Origin: Mauremys mutica
Lineage: Eukaryota; Chordata; Testudines; Geoemydidae
NCBI RefSeq assembly: GCF_020497125.1
Contig: NC_059087.1
Location: 17,889,925 to 17,953,924, forward strand
DNA: 64,000 bases
Reading direction: 5' to 3'
A program made the translations under genes and the position numbers. Positions 33,864 through 45,908 of the stretch are shown here, piece after piece. Within the stretch, counting starts at the first letter, position 1; each line of letters begins with the position of its first letter. The notes below the pieces were generated by a model. The model saw only the letters and a list, made by a program, of their open reading frames with translations. It was not told the DNA's origin and did not search any database.

Positions 33864-35378
33864 GCAAAAAAGGCGCGAAACGGTTCTCTGCCGCTTTCAG
33901 GGAGGGAGGGGTGAGGCTGTACCCAGAACCACCCGCGAAAATGATTTTTGCCCCATCAGGCACTGGGATCTCAACCCGGAAATGCCAAGGGGCGGGGGAG
34001 GCTGCGGGAACTATGGGATAGCTATGGGATAGCTACCCACAGTGCAACGCTTCCGAAATCGACGCTAGCCTCGGACCGTGGACGCACACCACCGATTTAA
34101 TGTGTTTAGTGTGGCCGCGCACAATCGATTTTATACAATCTGTTTTACTAAACCGGTTTATGTAAATTCGGAATAATCCCGTAGTGTAGACGTACCCTAA
34201 GAGGCATGCAAACTTAACAGGTTTTTGGATGTAATATACATTAGATATAGCTTTATGGTCAGGTCACCTACTACTGAAATGCAGCCACACTGGTCAAAGA
34301 ATGAGACAGAGTTTAACAGCTACAGCAACACTATTGCTCTGTTTAGATAAGGAACTGAAGACTATCATATCCAAATGAAAGTATAGAGGGAATTTAGAAT
34401 TGAGACTGTAATTATCCAGGTTGGATGTTATTATCCCCAATGTCCTGACCAAATTCCATTTTCTTGGGAAAAGGGCCACAACGACTACCGTACTCAGGAT
34501 TTTGATTTTAAATCTCATAAAAAAACAGTACTTCCAAAAGTACAGTGCACACATCCCTCTGATACTACTGTGGGGCATCTGTTCAGCACTCATTCTGTAT
34601 CACCAGCACAACTTTCTGAGTACTCTGTGTTTTCTTGGGGGGTCTAACCAAAAACAACCAACTCATCTCACCACTTTCTATTTCAAATGCAGGAAATAAT
34701 TCTTTGACCTTGCATTTGCTCATATAAACCCATAGCACATCATACATACCAAATCCACCCCCACCCACTAACTTCAACAATATTCCATATACAATTCCTA
34801 TCCCTATCCCTCCAAGTGGGAAAAGAGAAAAAGAAGGAAAGAACCACATGACAGATGCTATTCAGATCACTTACTGCACTTTGGGATAGTGCTCAGATAC
34901 CATGGCGCTAATGCACTATAAAAACTTGAATAGAATAGATCCAACACTATGTAGTTCACAAAATTACAGCCCAAGATGGTATGGCTACAATCATCTCTCC
35001 CCCCCCCCCCGCCAAAGGAAAAAAAAACATTCTCATGAAAGGTTTTACTTGAAAACTTGAGTACTTATTATTCCTTGAAAACTGTTTTATGGCAACCCAC
35101 CATTCAATGTACAATGAAAGTATTCAAAATGCTCAGATGGAAATGTGTTTCTCCACTTTTTAAAATTGCTAAATCAATTATGTTATCAGGTATTATGGGC
35201 CATCTTGAGAAATATGGATAGGGATAAATATTGTAATGGTAGAGATTTCATTAGTTATTGAAGCAAGTTGGATATTTTTGTTAAATCATCCTCATTTCCC
35301 CTTACATATATTACTTCAAAAGAAAATGAATCATAATCATGCAGAAGAGGCAGTGCAATCTGTTTGTAGATTAAGGGA

Positions 35379-35494
35379 GGGATTTTTAAGAATACTCAGC
35401 ACTGACTTAACTCTGCTCTGACTGAATCAATGGTAAAAACTTCCACTGAACTCAGTGAGAGCAGAATTAGGTCAGAGTACTTTTGAAAAATCCC
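35379..35494. repeat. Hairpin-type (palindromic) short element
   Basis: Outer arms GGGATTTTTAAGAATACTC and GTACTTTTGAAAAATCCC are inverted copies; inner arms (GACTTAACTCTGCTC and GAGCAGAATTAGGTC) also pair. Resembles a small MITE-like family. Confidence 0.6.
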
Positions 35495-37599
35495 ACTGTA
35501 AATATTTTCTTTGAAAGACTACATTCATGTAGATATAATACATAAAAGAACTTCCCATTAAACAGGATCTTTTCACAGAAATTTGCAATACAGATTTTTT
35601 ACTTTTTATAACCTGAAACCATTTGAACTATAGGCATCGACACAATGTCTCCCAGCCCCTCCCCCAACCCTAATAACTCATAGCATTTCCAGTATCATTA
35701 AGGCTTAAGACAGAGAGTTTGTCATGAAAGATCTAACTGATGTGCGGTAACTTTAAGAGACTTTTTCCATACAAATTGTTATGCACTCGATCTAAAGTTG
35801 TCACCTCTCTATACTGTGAAAGAGAAGAAGCCAATGACTAAGTCAACGTAGTATATGTATGTTACACAGTCTGAAGGACACAAAGCATTGATACTAGTAT
35901 CAGCTTTGAAATAATCATGTCTCATACACCCCGTTAAAATACAGTTAGCAAACTAGGGTGCCAGTCAAAGGAAAAGGTAAATGTGAATTACACCATTTTG
36001 GCCAGGAATGGCCAGTAATTTGGGATGCAATTGTGGCCACCTAGCAATATGAAAGGAGAAATCTGCCACTTTGGAACACTGGACAGTAGGCAGGAGGCCT
36101 ATTTATACCTGCTCCCATGGTTGCAGGGACAGATTACAGAGCACATTAGAGAGGCAAGGATGAGAAGCCATGTCAGAAAACAATCCAAACTGAAGTAGAT
36201 GTAAAACTAATCATCACAAAATACTGAAAGGAAAGTAAATTTTAAAAATACTATTTTATAATATAAGGCGACTTTGGTAACAAAGATTTGCTTACAAAAC
36301 AAAAATCCTCTTTTCCTTAGCAACTTTTTGCCATTTATTTAGATTTATACTGTCAATCAAAAGGAGCACCAAAGCAACTCCTTTTAAAAACATACACTAC
36401 ATACAAGGAATAAAAAGACTCATTTTATCCCAGAACACACATAGCAAAGATAATGTTCCTCCCACTAGCCAGCATCACAAATCTCACCACTCCCCGCCAC
36501 AGAGGGAGAGAGGATGGGCCTTGGAGCACACAATGAAGGTTAGCAAACTCAAGCCATTACATACCATGGAGAGGAGTGTTCCAAAAAGGTCTGGGGGCCT
36601 AACAGAGCGCTCTCCCTCTTTTATACCAATTGGACTCCAACTTACTAGGTACCTCTGCTGACCATACCTACAGCAGTATAGAAACAGAGAGGGGTGGTTT
36701 CTTTGTAATGGGGCATGATGGTCCCAGGCCACTCAGGGCTTTTTAAGTTAAAACCAATAGCTTTCAACACAGAAACAAAAAGTAATTAGTGAAGATAAAA
36801 GAGTATAATGTATTCACAAAAAGGAAACAATACTTAAGAAATGGTTGCCAAATACTGCACCAGCCCTATTTAAAGTGCATTCCAGTACTCCAGTCCTAAG
36901 GTGACAGAAAGCATGGATAATAGTGGAAAGATCCACATCCAAAAAAAATAGTCATAAGTCCAGCTGTAAGTAGATTTAAAAAAATAACTACCTGGCTATT
37001 GCTGCTGTTTGATCTTCTAGTAGCAGCTGCAAGTCTAACCCCAAGTCAACCCACAGCAGTCACAAAGTCTTAGTCTGAGGGGGAAGACTATTATTAAATC
37101 ACACCATGCAAAATAGTATTTTTAAAATTACCATGAAAACATTTAAGAGCAAAGTACATTTTTAAAAAATTCTCATATTAAAAAGGGAAAGGATTGCATG
37201 CATTTTCCATCATTTTAAAAATTGCAGTTGTGCTTACAATTTTGTGATTTACAACTATGTGGAAAGTTCAACAAGAAATGCACAATGGATAATAATTCTT
37301 TAGAAGGGTAGTTTTGTCTTTTAAAATTAGTTATTTTCTTTGCTTCCCCATAGTTGCCACTGTACTTTGACACACATAAGTACCACCTCAAGACATTGGA
37401 ATGATATTTAACCTTATTGATGCAGCACTGATACTAAGATGCTCTACCTCTGTACTTAGCTTCACAGTGAAACTGACTAGAACAGGTTGTGTGATTTGAG
37501 TCATTTTGATCACACCTCCTCCCATTCCTGGCTGTGTCTTCAGCATTCATGCATGTTTTAATATCCCCTATCCTTCAAAAATGATCCTTGACTTCAGTA

Positions 37600-38275
37600 A
37601 GGACAGAACCATCTCCTATCAGTGAGCTTCTTGAATCATGTGTACAACTGTTGCTTCTACTTCTCTACTGGATTCCATTTTTACTTAGCTTTCATTCTTT
37701 ATGCATCATCAAAAAACTGTCCTCACCAAGGCCTCCAATGACTCACCATAGCCACATTTCAGGACCTTTTCTCTAACCTCCTTGATCTTTTCACCTTCTT
37801 TAACAGGTTGCCTCATTCCCTCATCAACTCTCTTCGTCCCTGGTTCTTTTCTTCCCTCCAACCAACCCTTCACTGTATTTCAGTGGTCCCTCTTCCTTCC
37901 ATCTCCATCAATGTTTCTCAAGGCTATATCTTTGGTCCCTTTCTCTTTTCCTTGTAATCTAATAGCAGAACTTCTATTACCACCATTTTAGTCTGTTTCC
38001 AAAAATCTACCTCTTAATTTTATCATCACCTACTATATTTCTGACACAGGATGCTGTATTGCTCTGTCACAGCTTAAGCTCAATATGGTGAAAACTAAGC
38101 TCTGCATCTTTCCTCTCAAAAACTTTATTCTTCCTTCCTTCACGCTGCTCCCTGTACCTTGCACTCATTCCTGTACCAGTCATCTCACATGTCATTCTTA
38201 TCTCTCTTTAAAAAACTCATTTCTTTTGAGAAGTCCACAAACATTAATCCATGATGGTAAAACATGGTAAGTGGT
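37600..38275 (+). mobile_element. L2-type LINE ORF2 remnant
   Basis: The phrases TCCTTGATCTTTTCACC (from LLDLSAAFD) and AATATGGTGAAAACTAAGCT (from NMVKTKL) in order fit the RT and downstream part of L2 LINEs. Many stops. Confidence 0.55.
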
Positions 38276-38924
38276 TTGGGTTTTTTTGGGGGGTGTTCTA
38301 GCTAGCCCCATCTTCCAAATCTTCTAATACATTTGTACTGGATATGTCTAGGCTAGATTTCTCAAGGCAGGACCATGTCCCCCTTCCTCCTAGATATGAG
38401 GGTAAGGCACAACTGACAGCAAGAGGGTGGATGGCAGCATAGCCATACTGGCCATGCTGAGGGCAGGCATCCCCAGAGATGCTCCCCAAAGTTTAATGGG
38501 TGTTCTGGTGTTGGGACCCTATTACCACAGAGATTCTTAGACTCTTTAATTTGAAGTAGCCTCTACCCTCCATTATGCAAAAACCCTTTGTGTGGTAGTG
38601 GTAACTCAGAAGTTTTTGAGCCTCTTCATTTTTCTATAGGAGAGGACCTAGGCACAATCTCCAACTGTGGGTTTCATAAATTCTGCTAATTTATCCTATA
38701 TACTCAATCATGTGTCAGTCATTTTAAGGCTAAATTTCATAAGACTTTAGCAAGAAAGGTACAACTTATCTACTTAAGTATTATTGCATCAAAGTCAAAT
38801 AAATAGACTAACGCTTGTATTTAAAGAATCTTCATTTATTGATAATATCTAGCACTTACATTGCATTACAGCTTCAAAACAGCATGCAAACATTATGTAA
38901 TTAAGCCTCACAATACCATGTTTG

Positions 38925-39030
38925 GCAGGTAAGACATTATTTTATGGGTGAGGAAAGAGATTTCATTACTTACCCAAGCCACTCAGAAAGACAATGGCAA
39001 AGCTGGGATTGAAACACATCAATTACTAAC
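38925..39030 (-). repeat. MIR SINE fragment, inverted
   Basis: ATGGGTGAGGAAAGAGATTTC, ACTTACCCAAGCCACTC and GCTGGGATTGAAAC match the inverse MIR core. Confidence 0.6.
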
Positions 39031-39639
39031 TTCTAGTTCCATGGCAAATTAACTAAACTAGATCATCTTTTCCATAAACAGATTTTGCCGAAATTATTTT
39101 AAAAAATAACTAATCTACATTTAAACTGAAGGGGTGAAACAAGCAATTTTATATAAATGTTATTCAGGAAATTTTACCTATTCAGGAACTCACTCTTAAA
39201 ATTCCTTCTCTTTTCTTTCCTCCTTATAGCAGAGAAGTTCAGACAACTGAGATAAGCAGTTGCCAACCTCTTCATCCTATGGTAGCTGTCTTTCTGTCAT
39301 CACCCTCAACCTGACTGCAATTAGGCGTTTTTCCCAGATGATGTAGCAGCTTTCCTGAGATCAAGACATGGCAACATTATGAACTACCTATGTGGAGTGC
39401 TGTACCACAGACATACCTTGATTCTTGATGTTTGACTAGTTTTTAATAACCAAAGAATGGGAGTTCCACGGTCCCTTAAAACAGGAACCATCTTACAATT
39501 GATTTATTTCCCAAAAGTAACAGACTCAAACTACCATATATTTAAGAAATATTCTGCTACAAAACTGTAAGCCCCATCAAAGTACTTTGATATATTTTGA
39601 AAGAAGAGTTCCAGAAAATGAAGTTTACTTACCTATAAC

Positions 39640-39850
39640 CGGAGTTCATTGAAAAGGACTCTGCATATTCCCACTCATTGGATGTGTCAGCACATGCAGC
39701 TCTGACAGTGATATTTTCTCACGGCAATGCCTATGGGAGCACTCATGTGCCTCTCCCTACTCTCCCTTCTCCCTGAAAATTGTGATGGCCAGGTTATAAA
39801 AGGGGTGTGTGGCACTCCTGGTTGCTTCTGTTCCTTTCACTTTTTTCTCA
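39640..39850 (+). repeat. Ancient DIRS terminal repeat, left copy
   Basis: Contains CTCTGCATATTCCCACTCAT and TTATAAAAG; aligns imperfectly with the inverse of 46560-46735. The exact borders are not resolvable by eye. Confidence 0.65.
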
Positions 39851-39879
39851 GGCCTAGGATTTCATTAGGACTATGAGGA

Positions 39880-39990
39880 AGAAGGGAAGATGGGGTGGGA
39901 GCATGAATGTGCAGAGTCCATCTTGACAAATTCTGATTATAGGTAAGTACCTTCTTCCTTTTGTTTACTGCCACTCATGGAATAGTTTGA
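39880..39990 (+). repeat. Ancient DIRS internal complementary region
   Basis: The segment to 39952 reads as the inverse of the element's left end (TATAGGTAAGTA against TACTTACCTATA). The following CCACTCATGGAAT resembles the inverse of the right end. This mirrors the ICR of the young DIRS. Confidence 0.6.
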
Positions 39991-40499
39991 TAAGCAGTAC
40001 CTTATGTAAAGAAGGTAGAGCTCAGAGTCCTGACTGAGTAAGGTTTGAATTATTGCTCTAGCAAACTAAGGGCTTGATTTGGACACTAGGTCTCGGGAGT
40101 AATATTTTGTAAATGTACTTATAAAGCTCCAAGTAGCAGCTCTACAGACTTCTAAAATAGGAAAATGTCTAAAGTAGGCTTGTCAAGCGATCAAAAAAAT
40201 TAATTGTGATTAATCATGCTATTAAACAATAGAATACCATTTATTTACATATTTTTGGATGTTTTCTACATTTTCAATTATAGTTATTTCAATAACAGAA
40301 TACAAAAGTGTAGTGCTCACTTTACATTCATTTTTTATTACAAATATCTGAATTGTAAAAATAGAAATAGTATTTTTCAGTTCACCTAATACAAGTACTA
40401 TAGTGCAATCTCTTTATAATGAAAGTTGAACTTATAAATGTAGAATTATGTACAAAAATAACTGAATTCAAAATAAAACAATGTAAAACTTTAGAGCCT

Positions 40500-40735
40500 A
40501 CAAATTCACTCAGTCCTACTTCTTGTTCAGCCAATTGCTGAGACAAACAAGTTTGTTTGCATTTACAGGAGATAGATAATGCTTCCCGCTTCTTGTTTAC
40601 AATGTCACCTGAAAGTGAGAATAGGTGTTCGCATGGCACTGTTGTAGCTGGTGTCACAAGATATTTATGTGCCAGATGCTCTAAATATTTGTATGCTTTA
40701 ACCACCATTCCAGAGGACATACATCCATGCTGATG
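40500..40735 (-). pseudogene. hAT transposase C-terminal (dimerisation) domain, minus copy
   Basis: The translation LAHKYLVTPATTVPCEHLF and then SLSGDIVNKKREAL is the conserved hAT dimerisation region. The frame continues openly to 40382, but the tail is not conserved. Further decayed transposase sequence lies above it, to about 41155 on the minus strand. Confidence 0.75.
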
Positions 40736-41157
40736 ACAGGCTTTGCTCAATAACAATCCAAAGCAGTGTGGACCAACACATGTTCATTTTTTTCATCTGG
40801 GTCAGATGCCACCAGCATTTTCTTGTATGATGGCTCGGGTTTTGTAGTTTCCGCACTGGAGTGTTGCTTGTTTAAGACTTCTGAAAGCATGCTCCACACC
40901 TCATCCCTCTCAGATTTTGGAAGGCACTTCAGATTCTAAAACCTTGAGCTGAGTGATGTAGCTATCTTTAGAAATCTCACATTGGTACCTTCTTTGCATT
41001 TTGTCAAATCTGCAGTGAAAATGTTCTTAAAATGGACATGTGCGGGGTCATCATCTCAGACTGCTGTAACATGAAATATATGGCAGAATGTGGGTACAAC
41101 AGAGAAGGAGACATACAGTTCTCCCCCAAGGAGTTCAGTCACAAATTTAATTAATCA

Positions 41158-41378
41158 TCAGCATGGAAGCATGTCTTCTGGAATGGTGGCCAAAGCATGA
41201 AAGGGCATACAAATGTTTAGCATATCTGGCACGCAAATACCTTGCAATATCGGCTACAAAAGTGCCATGCGAATGCTTGTTCTCACTTTCAGGTGACACT
41301 GTAAATAAGAAGCAGGCAGCATTATCTTCCGTAAACAAACTTGTTTGTCTAAGCAATTGGCTGAACAAGAAATAGGAC
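41158..41378 (+). pseudogene. hAT transposase C-terminal domain, inverted second copy
   Basis: The plus-strand translation LARKYLAISATKVPCECLF, then SLSGDTVNKKQAAL and a stop after WLNKK, is the same domain as at 40500-40735 but in opposite orientation. The two copies make the element partly palindromic. Confidence 0.75.
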
Positions 41379-42779
41379 TGAGTGGACATTTTTTTTGAGT
41401 TAATCGCGTGAGTTAACTGTGATTGACAGCCCTAGTCTAAAGACATGCTGTGGAGCTGCCATTGATATAACAGAGCATGACTTAACCCCTACAGGTTGTG
41501 GAATAAATGCTACTTTATAGCTTTCCTCTATGGACCATCTAACTTATCTAGAGAGTGTCTGTACAGTGACTGTAAGTCCCTTATAGTTGTCTGCATATGA
41601 AATAAAGAGATTAGGAGACTTGCAACATTCCTTGGTTTTGTTAGGATAGTGAGTGAGCCAAATCTCCTTTAACATTCAAAGTATGCAGCTTTGACTCACC
41701 CATAAGAGCATGAGGTCTTGGGAAAAATACTGGCAGATTAATAGTTTGATTAAGATGAAGTCAGATACCATCTTGGGGAGGAATCTAGGATTAGGAAGAA
41801 GCAGTACTTTATATTTGTGAAAGACACTGAATGAAGGATTAGCCATGAAGCATGTAGTTCAGTCATTCATCTAGCCCACAGGATGGCTATGATGAAAGCA
41901 GTTTTAATAGACAGGTGAAACAAAGAACACTCTCAAAGAGAGGTTTCATTAGCTCCATAAAGGACTAAATTGAGATCTTATGATGGTACTGAACCCTTTA
42001 TCAGAGGATACATATTGACAAGTCCTTTCATAAATTTCTTTCTGGTATCATGCACAAAGACTTGACTTATTTACCAGTGCATGGTGGGCAGCAATAGCTG
42101 CTAGGTAGATTTTCAAAGAGGATATAGACATTTCTAATAGCTTTAACTGAAGTAAGTATTCAAGAATAGACTGAACTGGTACAAATGGTGGATCTATAAA
42201 TGTATCATTTGCCCACTTTACAAGTCCTACTCCATTTGAGATCATAGCACTTTCGAGTTGACTGTTTTCTACAATAAATCAATATTTGCTGCACTTTTAA
42301 TAGGCAAGATTTCTCAAGATTATGTCCAGATACCCCCACACAGTGAAGAGCTTGTCTACCACTGATTTCTTTAATGACCATTCATTCAGTTCTATTACAT
42401 CCCTGCTATAAGGATCTTGGCTATGGGGCATGGGTTGAGGCTGGGATCTGAGTTGCAGGGGACTCAATGTGGTCTGAGTTCAGTCTAGAGGGTCAAGACC
42501 AGAAGCAGCAGCCCATACTGTCATGCCAGAAGATCAGGTTGGAGTCAAGAGCTCCAATCCGATGCAGCTCATTGACAAATTAGTCAGCCAAGGTAGGGTT
42601 AGTGGAACAGAGGCCAGGAGAGGTGTCAGGAGCAGAGTGGGGGCTAGAAAACCATGAACTGGGACCAGGAGCAAGGCAAGGTACCAGGAGCAGGGCAGCA
42701 GGGTCTGTTTGTAGCAGCAAGCTGGGGATCTCCTTAACTGCACAGACAGCTTCCAGGTGATTTCCCTAGGCTCTAAATA

Positions 42780-43544
42780 CAGTAGAACCTCAGAGTTATG
42801 GACACCTCGGGAATGAAAGTTGTTCATCACTCTGAACAAGTCATTATGGGATGCTCCTCAGGGCAGACTGCTCAGAACTGGACTAACAGCTGTGCCAGCA
42901 AACCTTAGCATCTTCCCCTCCTCCCTATCTGTGCCTGCCCAGCAAGTGGGGATGGGGACAGGCAGCTGGTTCTAGCCCCCTGGTTGGAAGGGTGATGAGT
43001 GAGGCATCCTGGGGCACTGTGGTGTCAGTGGGCGCACAGTGCAGGCTATAGCCCTTTAAAACTGAGCCACCCCTCCAGAGCGCAGTATACAGGCAGGAGT
43101 TCAAGCTCTGGCTCCAGCAGCTCATACTCCAGGCCAGGTTCCAGTAGCAGTTCCCGCCCCAGCACTGGCAGCTTCCTTGCAGCATCAACAGCTGGGCTGG
43201 AGAAGCTTCTTTCCAGAACTCGGACTATCCCCTTACCAGTGCAGGAAAGTGGCACAGACCCCAGTGCTGCTCCTGCTCTGCCTGCTCAGGGGCTCACAGC
43301 TGTGCCTGTGAACTTCAGCATCTTCATCTCCTACCTGTAAGTGACTGCCCCACGCATGGCAAGTGGGGGGCGGGGGGTAAGGATAGGCAGCTCAGATGTG
43401 CCTACCTTTAAGATGCAATACGGGTAAAGTACAGTACTTGCTGGTTTGGGTTTTTTTTTTTGTCTCTGCTGCTGCCTGATTGCCATGTGTCCAGTTGACC
43501 GGTCAGTCCGTAATTCTGGTGTTTGTATCTTTGAGGTTCTACTG
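42780..43544. mobile_element. TA-flanked TIR element (pogo/Tigger-like, non-autonomous)
   Basis: Ends CAGTAGAACCTCAGAG and, inverted, CAGTAGAACCTCAAAG, flanked by TA on both sides (42778-42779 and 43545-43546). It is 765 bp, GC-rich inside, with no transposase recognised. It sits within the ancient DIRS. Confidence 0.75.
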
Positions 43545-43584
43545 TAGTGTGAATGGGTTAATCAACATATTCATAAATAATCTG

Positions 43585-44215
43585 AAAAAAGGGGTAAAAC
43601 AGTAAGGGGGCAAAATCTGCAGATGATACAAAACTACATGGCAGCAGTCAAAAAAGCAAACAGAATGTTGGGAATCATTAAGAAAGGGGTAGATAAGACA
43701 GAAAATATCATATTGCATCTATATAAATCCATGGTACACCCACATCTTGAATACTACATGCAGATGTGGTTGCCCCATCTTAAAAGAGATATATTGGAAT
43801 TGGAAAAGTTTCAGAAGAGGGCAACAAAAATGATTAGGGGTATGAAACAGCTACCATATGAGGAGAGATTAATAAGACTGGAACTTTTCAGCTTGGAAAA
43901 GAGATGACTAAGGTGGGATATGAGAGAGGACTATAAAATCATGACTGGAATGGAGAAAGTAAATAAGGAAGTGTTATTTATGCCTTCTCGTAACACAAGA
44001 ACTAGGGGGTCACCAAATGAAATGAATAGGCAGCAGGTTTAAATCAAACAAAAGGATGTATTTTTTCCACACAATGCACAGTCAATCTGTGGAACTCCTT
44101 GCCAGAGTTTGTTACAGGAGTGGGTGGGTGAGATTCTGTGGCCTGCATTGTGCAGGAGGTCAGACTAGATGATCATAGTGGTCCCTTCTGACCTTAAAGT
44201 CCATGAGTCTATGTT
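43585..44215 (+). mobile_element. CR1 LINE 3' part
   Basis: The translation from 43623 (HLYKSMVHPHLEYYMQMW, EKFQKRATKMIRG) is the C-terminus of CR1 reverse transcriptase. The 3' UTR ends near ATGAGTCTATG. Inserted in the ancient DIRS. No intact ORF. Confidence 0.85.
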
Positions 44216-44485
44216 GTGAAGGCCAAGATTATAAGAGGGTTAAAAAAAGAACTAGGTAAATTAATGGAGGATAGGTCCATCAATGACTATTAGCCAGGAT
44301 GGGCAGGGATGGTGTCCCTAGCCTCTGTTTGCCAGAAGCTGGGAGTGGATGACAGGGGTTGGATCACTTGATGATTATCTGTTCTGTTCATTCCCTCTGA
44401 GGCACCTGATATTGGCCACTGTCAGAAGATAGGATACTGGGCTAGATGGACCTTTGGTCTGACCCAGTATGGCTCTTCTTATGTA
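44216..44485 (+). mobile_element. Second CR1 LINE 3' end, adjacent
   Basis: A different CR1-type tail: GGATACTGGGCTAGATGGACC and GACCCAGTATGGC, then CTTATG. It lies head to tail after the previous CR1 end. Confidence 0.75.
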
Positions 44486-44499
44486 ATCAGGGAATGCAG

Positions 44500-45030
44500 T
44501 AGGGACCAGTTCATTATGGTCTCCAGGGGTAGGACATCCAGCAGTGCTTGAGCACACAAGGGGCACAGACTATTGTTCATCACTTCACCAGGGCTATCAA
44601 GTGGCAATGTGGACCCAGGCTCCAGACCTATGGATCCTCACGATTGCTCAGTTGACCCACCAGGCTGTTGTTTCAGGCACAGCTAGGAAGGGTCAATCTC
44701 TCCCTGTTTGTCCATGTAACATATTGCCCTTACACTGTCTATGAAGATCTGTACTGCCTTATTTTGGATCTGAGGTAGAAAAGATTTGAGGGCACAATAG
44801 ATTGCTTTCAATTCAAAGATATTTATATGCAGTATCTTTTCTTGAGAATTCCAAGGGCTGGCTACAGCTGTTAATTTGCTGAAATGTGCTGCTATCCCTG
44901 GTTGGAAGCATCTGAGGCAATTTTCTAATGGAGATGGTGGGTAAAGCTACCCCTCTTAGAATGTTGCAACACTGAGTCCACCATGTCATGTCAAGAACAG
45001 AAATATCTTTTATGGGATGGTCAATCATGT
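44500..45030 (-). pseudogene. Ancient DIRS RNase H region, decayed
   Basis: The minus-strand translation TWWTQCCNILRGV followed later by CSQPLEFSRKD fits the order WWLDPEVV...LWSPQEL seen in the young element. The catalytic residues cannot be assigned. It lies between the CR1 insertion and the RT remnant. Confidence 0.5.
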
Positions 45031-45243
45031 ATATATGCTGTCTGCATTTGGTCTGTAATTTAATGTTAAAGACTTCTCATCCTGAGCTGAGAGTAAGAAG
45101 TTATTATAAGTGATTGAAGCCAAAAGTCCTGTGAGAACTGTAAATAAAATAAATAAATCTTTTTTTCAGAGTAGGATTCTGGTGATGCACTGCTATAATG
45201 CATTGAAGCTTCAGAAATCTGTCTTCTGGCAGAAAGGCTCTGC

Positions 45244-45908
45244 CTACCCTAGAACTGATCCTAGAAAGTGAATCCTTTGAGTAGGCAGCAGAGTTTTTTT
45301 TTTTAATAAGCTATTAACATCTTGAGGAGGGAACAGGTATAAGCTATGTCCTTGGAAAGGCCTTATTCTGATTAGGCTTTGATCAGCCAGTTGACTAAAT
45401 AAGCGTAAATGGATATACCCTGGCATCTTAAATGAGCTGCTACTATGGATAGAAACTTTGTAAATACCCAGGGAGTAGCAAATATGTCAAAAGGTAAGAC
45501 TTTGTACTGGAATTGGTCTTGTTCAATCAGAAAATGAAGGTGCTTGTGGTGTCTGGATCTGAAGGAAATATGGAAGTATGTATCTTTCAGCTCACAAGCT
45601 GAAAACAATCTTGGGTAGTTTGCAAAAGTATAATGGATACTAGTATTAACATGCAGAATTGGAACTTTCTGATAAAGAAAATGTGCTTCTATAGATCTAA
45701 TATGGGATAAAGCCCTACGTTTTACTCCAAATATTTTCTGATATGTAAGAAAGAACTTTGACCTCTGCATTCCCTTGGCACCTTCTCTATTCCTCCTGCT
45801 TCCAAAAGGGAGTGAACCTCCAATCTTAAAAAGGTCTTGTGAGAGGGGAAGGAGAATTAGGTGGAGTAGGGAATTGAATTGAATGACATATCCATCTTTT
45901 ATTAGCAC
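45244..45908 (-). pseudogene. Ancient DIRS reverse transcriptase, decayed
   Basis: The RT palm is recognisable: CELKDTYFHI (the first catalytic Asp position reads Glu), VLPFDIFATPWVFTKF and YAYLVNWL, where the active-site DD pair has become Val-Asn. A shifted frame continues with the thumb motif LPTQRIHFLG to about 45244. At least one frameshift and loss of both key aspartates show that it is inactive. Confidence 0.75.

Larger units (their letters stand above)
30609..34197. mobile_element. PIF/Harbinger DNA transposon, near-complete
   Basis: The 3.59-kb element has imperfect terminal inverted repeats; both ends share GTCTACACT a few bases from the terminus. The flanking trinucleotides are GAA (left) and TAA (right), consistent with a decayed TAA target duplication. 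It contains the two genes typical of Harbinger elements, a Myb/SANT-like protein (plus strand) and a DDE transposase (minus strand), in convergent orientation, plus a third minus-strand open frame between them. Repeated AT-rich motifs of the form ATCGATTT/ATCGGTTT occur near both ends. Confidence 0.88.
34198..39616. other. Intron 1 sequence between Harbinger and ancient DIRS
   Basis: AT-rich. Contains the hairpin element at 35379, the L2 remnant and one MIR. No exon recognised. Confidence 0.6.
40175..41434. mobile_element. hAT transposon derivative with 8-bp target duplication
   Basis: The termini are TAGGCTTGTCA and, inverted, TAGGGCTGTCA. They are flanked by a perfect 8-bp duplication GTCTAAAG (40167-40174 and 41435-41442), the hallmark of hAT elements. 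It is inserted in the recombinase remnant of the ancient DIRS. Inside are two hAT transposase C-terminal pieces in opposite orientation. Confidence 0.9.
40010..42245 (-). pseudogene. Ancient DIRS tyrosine recombinase, decayed and split by a hAT insertion
   Basis: The SAM-like N-terminal domain is seen at 42245-42060 (VQSILEYLLQLK, SSLKIYLAAI), the region of the first catalytic arginine at about 41910-41850 (KTAFIIAI, then FLPKMVSDF further on), and the C-terminal part at 40160-40070 (CRAATWS, TFTKYYS), where the catalytic Trp and Tyr positions are kept. The HxxR motif just beyond the hAT insertion no longer reads as such. Between 41435 and 40174 the coding sequence is interrupted by the hAT element. 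Stops are present; no product is expected. Confidence 0.7.
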
